Below the pieces are notes generated by a model. That model saw only the letters and a program-made list of their open reading frames with translations, was not told where the DNA came from and searched no databases. 64,000 nucleotides of DNA from Eurosta solidaginis (taxonomy: Eukaryota > Arthropoda > Insecta > Diptera > Tephritidae): positions 52,486,779-52,550,778 of the forward strand of contig NC_090319.1 in the NCBI RefSeq assembly GCF_040869045.1. Direction: 5' to 3'. The position numbers and the translations under genes were made by a program. Below are positions 56,720 to 64,000 of this stretch, in pieces; within the stretch, counting starts at the first letter, position 1, and each line of letters begins with the position of its first letter.

Positions 56720-57730
56720 TAAATTCTTTTTTTCATATCCAATAATAAAAAAGAAACTACCATGAATTTTGTAAATCAAGCTTAAATCCGAGTACGGAAA
56801 ATTTTGGAAATTCGAATAAATTTTACAAATATTTCGAACTTTTTTTTTTAATAATTTGGGAAAAATTTAAACAACGTGACATCAGGACGGACAAGGCGAC
56901 AGCTGTTTCGATTGTACCTTGTAAATCTCTTCAAAGCCGTTTCTCCCGGGAGTGGGATTTGAACCCGCACTCCTACGATGGTTGAAGTGTTACAAACGCA
57001 TTCAGCCACGTCATGCCTTAGTTGTTGTAAACTTTATGCCAATTGCCTTCCTTGCATATTTCATTCTTTTTGCACAGTACATACTTTGTATGTAATCATG
57101 TGTTAAAGTTATGCTTGTTCGTAAGGCGGTTTCAAATAAACTGGTTTTGTTTTTGCTTTTGTTCTATTTATAGAACTACAAAGAATTAACCAATGTTGTA
57201 TATTTGTATGAATTAAGCGGGGGTTGCCCTTATTGCTTTAAATGTTCAGAGTTATCTGAATTTTTTTGAGTATCCAGTTTTGTAGCCCAAACAATTTTGA
57301 TCTACAAGTAAAAGGTCTCTAAAAGTTCGCATTGATTTTTGACAATTTTTTTCGAAGGATGTTTCGGATATTCTTCCATATAAAAAATATTCGTCACACT
57401 TTGTATGGAGTAAAATCAAAAACACTTTTCGGAAAATATTAAAAAAAATCAATACAAATTTCGAGCGAGTTTATCTTGTACTTTATTGGACTATAATTCA
57501 TTGGGCTACAAAACTGCATATTCAAAGAAACTAAGATAACTTCAGATAAAAAGTTGGAAACTTTCGTAAAATTTGTTCGAATTTGTCGAAAAAGTTTTTG
57601 AGATTGGTTCGCATAGTTGCAGTTACAAAATACACGGTAGTTTTTTGTTGAGTTATCGAAAATAAAATATAAGAAGAATTGACAAAATTCGATAAAAATT
57701 GCCACTACTACTTTTGTGTTCGTTGGCTCT
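56720..57730. repeat. Unclassified repeat X forming a palindrome, with SINE insertion
   Basis: The plus arm (57240-57420) and minus arm (57450-57560) are inverted copies: GAGTATCCAGTTTTGTAGCCCA faces GGGCTACAAAACTGCATATTC. The plus arm's outer part lies at 56725-56852 (CATGAATTTTGTAAATCAAG) and is separated from the rest by about 390 bp containing a SINE. The minus arm's outer part extends to 57730 (GCCACTACTACTTTTGTGTT). Confidence 0.5.
56880..57030 (-). mobile_element. tRNA-derived SINE, second family
   Basis: On the minus strand GCATGACGTGGCTGAATGCG (box A-like TGGCTGAATGCG) is followed about 40 bases later by GCGGGTTCAAATCCCACTCC (box B). It then continues GGCTTTGAAGAGATTTACAA and GCTGTCGCCTTGTCCGTCC. 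The 5' part would not fold into a full tRNA cloverleaf with acceptor stem. It therefore reads as a SINE head, not a tRNA gene. Confidence 0.65.
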
Positions 57731-58056
57731 ACATGCACGGTATATTATTAGTATTTTTATTTATTTCAACAGTTGTGTTATTCTGGCCAACTTTTAATTT
57801 ACTACTCCCATCAACACCACCTCTGCCACCCCCAGCAATAGCAGAACTCGTCTTTGCCTAATATTTCTCGTAGCTTTGGTCAACTAACGATTGTTTGAGA
57901 ATTGGAGGAGCCATAATACCGATTGCGCATGTTTACTTGTTTTTGGTTTTGGTTTCGTTGACTCGCCGCTTTTTTTTGCCTGCTGCTGCTTCCCTACTCT
58001 CAACTGCTAACGAGTACTTGTAAAACGCTCCATAGTGTGCATATACGGATCACAAA

Positions 58057-59528
58057 CAGTGTTGCCATTTTGGTGCTTTTGGAGCTAGATCTAGTCATTT
58101 TTTTTTTGTGTTTAGCTCCAAAAATTCCGGTTTAGCTCCTAGCTCTTTTTTGACCCTTTTTAAAATGTTTGCCCCTTTTTGGCTCTAAATCTATTTCGGC
58201 AATACGTATTGTGAAATGTTTTTTATGTGTGTTGAAGTTTTATTTGTTTCATTATGTATGATGTGGCTACTCGGTACTCAACTGATACCAAAAACTTTAA
58301 TCGATAAACTGTGTCATGAGGTTGTATATTTGCTTTCCAGTTTGTGCAACAGCATAGTGTCACCTTCTAAGAGTTTCGATCCTTTAACTTCAGATTATAA
58401 TACATGTTTGTCTCCCGTACCTTATTTTCATTATACCTTTGAAGAATATATACGAATTAAAAAATAAGTTAAATGTATAGACGAATTCATTGAAAGAAAG
58501 ATACGTAATATATGTCGCGACTTCATAATTAAATTAATAGAGCAATCAAGGCAACGCTTGCCGCAAAATATAAATATAAAAAGAAGCTTAGCAGAATAGA
58601 TTTCGGTTGAAAACACATTGAAAAAAAACAAGTATAGCACTGATGAAACGAGATTACAAATGCAGATGAAAAATATCTATCTCCAAAATTGGAAAAATGT
58701 GACTATAATTCCAAAAGCTTGTCCATTTTGTGCTGCCACTAAGTAATGCTGAAGTTGCAAGAACGTTTTCAAACATGAGTTTGACTAAAGACACAGAAAC
58801 AAAATGAGTTTAGTTATGTTGAATTCGCTTCTGACAATAAGAAGTGGTCTTAAACGGCTGAATAAATGTCATGAATTTGAAATAAACAACGATGTCTTAA
58901 AATTAATGAACACAGAAAATATTTATGAGTGTAGCAAAAATAATAATTCATCTTCTGAGGACGAAATCATAGATTTTGAAGTATAAGGCCCTTCAAACAT
59001 ATCTCGTCCCAACATAAACTTCAATATCGCACACGTGTATTTGATTGGTGTTTCGTACATCCGCAGGACGTTAAAAATTGAGTAAAAAAATTGGAATAAA
59101 GTTAAATTAATTTTCATCGGCCAGCATTTTGGCAAGTCCTATTTTTGGCGAGCCCATAGCCGTGCCGTCATTGTAGTAGTGTGAAAAATACTTCTTACTT
59201 TTTAACGACATCTTACCGCCAAAGGGCAAAACAAAAGTTAAAAAAACCTATTTTTGTTATTAAAAAATATAAAATGGAACTATAAAAACAGTATTATTTA
59301 TGTACCTCTCTTGTACCTTATTTTTTTGTTTGTTTATTTTACTGTACCTTTTTTATAACTTTGTTAAAGTTTGAAAATAAATGTGAAAACTTACATTGAA
59401 AAATATATGTACATATACTTTTAGCTCCTTTTGCAACGGGTTTTGGATTTTCTTGAAGAAATTTAACTCTTTCTAGCCCTTTTTTTTCTAGATTCTAGCC
59501 CCAAATAAATTTTTTTCTGGCAACACTG
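58057..59528 (+). mobile_element. hAT element, degenerate
   Basis: CAGTGTTGCCA...TGGCAACACTG inverted ends; flanking 8-mers ATCACAAA (58049-58056) and ATGACAAA (59529-59536) differ at one base. Subterminal TAGCTCC/CTAGCCC repeats are present at both ends. Transposase remnants are CIDEFIERKIRNICRDFIIK (~58473-58532), then PLSNAEVARTFSNMSLTKDT (~58737-58795), the classic hAT C-terminal dimerisation region. After a one-frame break they continue MLNSLLTIRSGLKRLNKCHE (58816 on). The N-terminal zinc finger and catalytic domain are not recognisable. Non-autonomous now. Confidence 0.8.
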
Positions 59529-59536
59529 ATGACAAA

Positions 59537-60380
59537 TCAGAACTTTGTATGACCATTCGAGTACGTGCTTTGTTTTGTATTCCCTCTTTTTAGTTTTAGT
59601 TGTTGGTTATTGCGTTAGCCAATGTTTTTTTTTTTTGTTGCTCTGCGGTGCATTTTATTATTTTTCAACATGTTCTAAATTTTTTATATGCTTGTAGGTT
59701 TTTTCCTTTTTTTCGTGTTGATTTCTTTTGATGTTTGCTCGTTGCTGACTGACAGGAATGATTGTTTTTTGGTTTTTGTTTTTGCTTTTGTTTCTATTTT
59801 TCCTGTATGGGGGTTTTGCTGATGGTTTTTTCTACCTCTTCTCTCAGCCCATTTTACTATTGTTGCTGCCATCGTAAGTTCTTTCATAAATATTTTGCTG
59901 CTCGTGTCTATGAGCAATGCTGGTCTATCTTGTTGTTGTTATTTGATACTCATTTAGGTTTGTTAGTCATTCGTTAGTTTTTGTATGTGAGAATATTGTG
60001 TGTTGTGTATTTATTGTCAGTTCACTTTATATCGTTTTGTTGTTGCTTGGTTTAGTCATGGTGTGGTGTTATTTTGCAGCAACCTCCTCCATTTGTCCAT
60101 TTGACCAAGCCACCATCTTAAATATTACTTTTTTTGCTTTCCTTTTGCTTCTGAACTGAATTTAATCAACAAAGCAATCAAAGTAAATATTGCGTTCATG
60201 AAAGACCATAAGAAGGAATTTTGTATTGCAGGAGAATAAAACGCAATAAGTAAATGAAGATACTCTTGTTATAAACATTTGTAAATTTTAATGCAGGTTC
60301 TTCAAGTGCACTTGTTTTAGAAAAGGATACAAAACAAAAAAATATAAAAGTTTAAAACCACAAAATACTTTTAACTGGAA
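59537..60380. other. T-rich low-complexity sequence without a supported gene
   Basis: Long T, TTG and TTTTTG-rich stretches near 59620-59830. Small ORFs here encode only low-complexity peptides. Composition resembles fly intron sequence. Confidence 0.4.
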
Positions 60381-60860
60381 AATCAACCTATCCCACCTAT
60401 CCTTTCGAAAAATCTCTACCTTATCAAACTTTTGAAAACTACTTATCAAAATTTATACAAGGAATGCTCATCTTCAGAATATTTTCAAAAACGCCCTATT
60501 TCAGAACGTTGTTGAATAACATTCTATTCCAGAAATCGTCTAAAGAACGGCACACCTCAGTATTAGTACGCAAAACGACTGATCTCAGCATGCTTTCGAA
60601 ATATCTTGGAATATCAGCCTATCTCGGATGCCCTTACAAAAACCCATATCTTATCAAACTTTGAAAACCATTCCATATCAGAATTTGTTTTAAGAATACC
60701 CATCTTTAAATTATTTTCAAAAAAGTCCTTTTTCAGAATGTTACTAAATTACGTCCAATTTTAGAAAGAAGAGACCTATCTTAGCATGAAATCAATGTAT
60801 TTTAAGCTGAAATAGTCGGTATATGAAAGAAAAAATCTGAGATTTTGAAAAAAGTTATTA
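60380..60860. repeat. Degenerate short-period tandem repeat (CTATCT...TCAGAAT...TTTTCAAAA)
   Basis: Units with CCTATC/CATATC, TCAGAAT and a TTTCAAAA/CGAAAA motif recur about every 35-45 bases (for example 60388, 60418, 60468, 60500, 60575, 60640, 60670, 60725). A related stretch occurs at 55590-55780 (CTTATCTC, CTCAGAATT). Confidence 0.4.
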
Positions 60861-60928
60861 GTACGTTGTCGAACTAGCAGCCAAGATAAGGGGGAGACGG
60901 ATGACATTCGACTCGTACGTCATCATAT

Positions 60929-61467
60929 TGTGACGAATATTAGCAACACTATGGGGTACTATCATCTCTAAGCCGATACTGAGCAGTGACTTGTATGCAC
61001 ATAACCAAATTAATCATAATGTCTACACATATGTCCATACAAGCAGCTGTGAGCAACGCACAAACACATGCATATATCTGAGATACTCCCAAAAGTATGC
61101 ATTCATTTGTGCAAGTATCACTCACATATACACGCGCATGGGGTATGAGAGAAGCTATAAAATCGTGCATCTGTAATTATAGCTGAGGAATTTATAGCTG
61201 ATAACTAACTAGTAAATTCTGGAAATAGAAGCGCCTAGAAATATGTCGGCGAGGAAACCGGACAGTATAAAAACGGCAACAGTTGAGGCACGAAAAGTCA
61301 GTTTCATTTAAGCACGCTATCTGTCGAGCAATAGATGTGTTATTGTGAAGTACTTTAATAAAGGCCATTTGGCATTATTGAATAGTGGAGTTATTTATTC
61401 AACAGTTTAGTGATTCCAACGTTAGTAGAAGGTTGCAAATAAGGGGAATTGCAGTAAATTCGTTACA
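60929..61467 (+). mobile_element. Solo LTR of the gypsy-type family, plus orientation (ATAT duplication)
   Basis: Ends TGTGACG...GTTACA; ATAT occurs at 60925-60928 and 61468-61471. It is the reverse complement of the LTR type at 2358-2863/5369-5892 and appears little decayed. Confidence 0.9.
61266..61362 (+). promoter_or_regulatory. LTR promoter and poly(A) signal
   Basis: TATAAAA (61266-61272), initiator TCAGTTT (61298-61304) and AATAAA (61357-61362) occur in order, giving a likely U3/R boundary near 61300 and R end shortly after the AATAAA. The same arrangement is found in 5369-5892. Confidence 0.6.
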
Positions 61468-61499
61468 ATATATAAAATAAATTGCTTTGCCCAGTACTT

Positions 61500-62610
61500 G
61501 AGACCAGATTTTTCGATGTGGTGGGCGGAGCACCCATCGGGATCGTATTCAAAAGTCGATGTCAAAATTTAAAATCTCGTATAACCAGTACGCCACTTAG
61601 GGGAATTTTTTAGATTTCGTGGCATTGTCCTACATTGAGTCAAAGTTTCAAGCTTCCAGCTGAATGAGAAGTAACCTAAAAATTTATCGAGCGATTTCGC
61701 ATGCTCTAAATGAATTTTCCAAACATCTCTTAATATCTCGATCCCTGCCTCAACTAGAAAAATTTTTTGTTTGAAATTTGACTACTTAATAGGGGCCAAA
61801 GCTTCCTTCAAAGTGATCCCTGCGCCACCTTCTGAAAGTTTTTTTAGCTCATTGTAATCGGCTTCTGAAGTATGTGCCAAGTTTCTAGCTCTATGGGAGG
61901 TTACTCAAAAACCGACCGCATGATTCTCCAATTTTTTAATGAAATAAGCAGACGAACATGAAATCGATCTAATATAAAAAAAAGTAAAAAAGGGCTGAGC
62001 AGAATACACTAACGCAAAAAATAGCCATGATTCCACAGCATTTCAGAAATAGTTCAAACTCTAGTTCTTTTGGTATAGCCGGATAGTATCTTTGAAAAAC
62101 GGTCTTTTATTTTTTTGTTTACTTAACTGAGGCCAGTTGTCAACATTTTGGATGATTTTACTTTAATTCTCAGACCATTTTCGAAATGTGTTCTGTACCT
62201 CGAGATTATTTGCGCTATTGTTTTTAAAAATTGTATGGCAGCTTTCAGCCTCCATTTCAAAGAGCTTTCGAGATTATTTCAAATTAATTTTCGGTGCAGT
62301 TTCTGCATTATTCTCTATATTTTGAAACTGTTTCGAAATCGTTCAAATTGTTCTTTGAACCTGAGTTAATGCACTTAAATGCATATGAAGGTCATAGGGA
62401 TTTGTTACCGAAACTACCTTAAATAAAGCTCGACGAAGTGCCGTTTTTTCTGAAGTAAAATAAATTGGCTTCGAAATTATTCTGAAATAGTTCTCAAATT
62501 AGAATAGAAGATTTGGCACAACAACTTAAAAGTTCAAGATGCTTTATTTATATTTCAATTCTCATTGAAGGAGTTGTAAAAAAGTGGGTCGTGAGCTGAT
62601 TTTGCTTAGA
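61500..62610. other. Unassigned; two related units near 61640 and 61880
   Basis: AAGTTTCAAGCTTCCAGCTG...AGTAACCTAAAAA and AAGTTTCTAGCTCTATGGGA...GGTTACTCAAAAA are divergent repeats about 235 bp apart. The second is followed by GCAGACGAACATG, reminiscent of the dispersed blocks in families 1 and 2. No coding signal. Confidence 0.3.
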
Positions 62611-62614
62611 TCTA

Positions 62615-62960
62615 TATACAGCAGCGAACACGAAAAAAGCAGTGGAATTGGTTTTTTTTAATCAAATTTCGTCAATTAACTTCTTTTTTTATTATGTTCG
62701 ATCATTTAAGAAGAAACTTTCATGAATTTTGTAACTAAAACAGTGCAAAGCAATATCAAAAATGCTTTCGAAAAAATTGGAAAACTCGAGAAAATTTTCG
62801 AACTTTTTATAAATAGCTTTCTGAGTTATTTTGAGTATGCAGTTATGTAGCCGAATCAATTTCAGCCTGACAAAGTAATTTATAGGTACCTCAAAATTGG
62901 CATTGTTTTTTTGACAATTTCTTTCCGAATGGAGTTTTGTTTTCATACGAGGGGCGCATA
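62615..62960 (+). repeat. Unclassified repeat X
   Basis: Starts ACAGCAGCGAACACGAAAAA and carries AAATTTCGTCAATTAACTTC, TTCATGAATTTTGTAAC, GAGTATGCAGTTATGTAGCC and CTCAAAATTGGCATTG, the same order as in the other X copies. It is the most complete single arm seen. Confidence 0.5.
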
Positions 62961-62969
62961 GTTTTATTT

Positions 62970-63140
62970 TACTGGAGCAGCTGGGCGTGGCTATATGTCA
63001 GTTTTGGCCATTTTTAATACCAATCTGTTTTGTGTCCAGTTAAAGCCCTATTTTTGTTTTTGCTCAAACGGACGGCCGGACATGGCTGAATGAAAATGTT
63101 TGTTGTTGCTGATAATTTTGATATAAGGAAGTTTGGTTTG
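62970..63140 (-). repeat. Fragment of Helentron-like family 1
   Basis: CAGCTGGGCGTGGCTATATG, TTTTGGCCATTTTTAATACC, CGGACGGCCGGACATGGCTG and TGATAATTTTGATATAAGGA follow the order of the internal region of copies C and D, with the tandem and terminal parts missing. Confidence 0.45.
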
Positions 63141-63247
63141 CTAGAAAAATAGAAAGAAAAAAACATAATCTTGAACAATAAAAACTGCATAAGGTTTTAA
63201 TTCTAAATATTGCCCTTAGCTGTCTTATTCTAAGTCCGCTTATATAT

Positions 63248-63682
63248 TGTAACGAATTTACTGCAATTCCGCTTATTTGCAACCTTCTACTAACGTTCGT
63301 ATCGCTAAACTGTTGAATAAATAACTCCAATATGCAATGATGCAAAATGGTCTTTATTAGAGTACTTCACAATAACACTTATACTTCGCAACCGTGCTTA
63401 AATCAAACTGATTGCCCATGCCCCAGCTGGTGCTGCTTTAATACTCTTCGGTTTCCTCGTTTGCATATTTCAAGGCGTTTCTCCTTCTAGAATTTACTAC
63501 TTGTTTACCAGCTACAAACTACAGATGCACGTTTATAGCTTCTCGCATAGCAATATGCGCGATGATTGCATACTTTTGTGAGTATCTCAGATATATGCAT
63601 GTGTATGTGTGAGAACTACTTTGCTGATGATTGCATACTTTTGTGAGTATCTCTCCGCTGCTGTATGTACATATGTGTAGAC
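63248..63682 (-). mobile_element. Truncated LTR of the gypsy-type family
   Basis: Starts TGTAACGAATTTACTGCAAT with ATAT just before it (63244-63247). It follows the usual LTR order to GTACATATGTGTAGAC, where it stops abruptly and another repeat begins. A duplicated TGATTGCATACTTTTGTGAG occurs near 63563 and 63628. Confidence 0.8.
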
Positions 63683-64000
63683 TAGGCCGGATCGATTTGT
63701 GGGGAGGCAAAAAAATCGCCCATTGCTCTGTGAAAATCATAGGGATCAAAATAAGAAACTTTGCCGAAGGAACCATACCTCTAAAACGAATTCTGATGTC
63801 CCCACCTTTGGGTCGTAGGGGCAAATTTTGAAAAATCCCACTTTGAAATGCCTATGTTTTTTTCTTTTTGGAGTTTATTTTTCTCTTTAGAAATTTATTT
63901 AGTCAGAACATATGTAAATGAAAAAATTAATTTAACTTAGTAATAGAAAAGAAATTTAAAAAAACTATTAGAAATTAACATTTTTACAGCCTTTTAAAAC
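63683..64000. repeat. Dispersed repeat starting TAGGCCGGATCGATTTG
   Basis: GGATCGATTTGTGGGGAGGC, AAAAATCGCCCATTGCTCTG, TTTGCCGAAGGAACCATACC and CCACCTTTGGGTCGTAGGGG look like a repeat I have met in tephritid sequences, but I cannot name its class. It abuts the broken LTR end and runs past the window end. Confidence 0.45.

Noticed and set aside
56940..57020. Possible tRNA gene on the minus strand
   Set aside because: Box A and box B are present, but the acceptor stem does not pair and the sequence continues into a SINE body.

Overview
The window is eukaryotic, AT-rich and dominated by transposable elements. The repeat repertoire points to a cyclorrhaphan fly, most plausibly a tephritid fruit fly (Bactrocera/Zeugodacus/Ceratitis type): tRNA-derived SINEs, Jockey- and R1-like retrotransposon pieces, a gypsy-type LTR family primed by tRNA-Leu, and many copies of interspersed repeats carrying 'ACGGACGGACATGGCT'-like and 'GGGCGTGG' blocks. 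That species call is inference. I see no intact host protein-coding gene, no tRNA or rRNA gene and no bacterial-style operon. Nearly all the ORFs are chance or shadow ORFs inside repeats. Boundaries were read by eye; no alignments were run.

Layout. 1-190: edge of a fold-back-like TTATCG repeat. 242-848: copy of Helentron-like family 2. 2240-6872: a long inverted-repeat (fold-back) element whose left arm was split by a deletion derivative of a gypsy-type LTR retrotransposon (2358-5892, minus strand, 4-bp ATAT duplication). 6950-8040: a second fold-back element made of short TTATCG sub-repeats, split by a solo LTR. 8060-11940: Jockey-like and R1/I-like fragments, with another solo LTR. 11952-13573: Helentron-like family 1, copy A. 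14293-15823: hAT element with intact ends, carrying a nested solo LTR. 16160-21330: RTE-like and R1/I-like retrotransposon debris. 24060-24770: degenerate tandem repeat. 24763-28074: copy B of family 1, with an expanded 130-bp tandem array. 29573-30801: two opposed RTE-like fragments. 32323-36384: copies C and D, head to tail.

36820-42781 is a 6-kb Helitron with both termini recognisable. It encodes a broken Pif1-type helicase, lacks the Rep nuclease, and carries two nested MITEs. 43787-50400 is the quietest stretch and the best place to look for host gene leader or intron sequence. 50460-53215 holds R1/I-like fragments and a SINE inserted inside another SINE. 53816-56700 places family 1 (copy E) directly beside family 2. 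56720-57730 is a palindromic unclassified repeat carrying a tRNA-like SINE. 58057-59528 is a degenerate hAT element. 60929-61467 is a solo LTR with a visible promoter and poly(A) signal, and 63248-63682 is a truncated LTR that runs into another dispersed repeat.

The most interesting signal is that two otherwise unlike repeat families (1: copies A-E; 2: two copies) share one terminal plan. At one end both have a hairpin closed by TATAC...GTATA followed by TTAACTTTG. At the other end both have an inverted copy of the first end's inner motif, then a perfect hairpin, then CCTTACTTG before T-rich DNA. Both carry tandem repeats in the middle. This is the architecture expected of Helentron-associated (DINE-1/HINE-like) non-autonomous rolling-circle elements. 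The inverted motifs at the two ends change together between subfamilies. The gypsy-type LTR family also shows a near-constant palindromic ATAT target.
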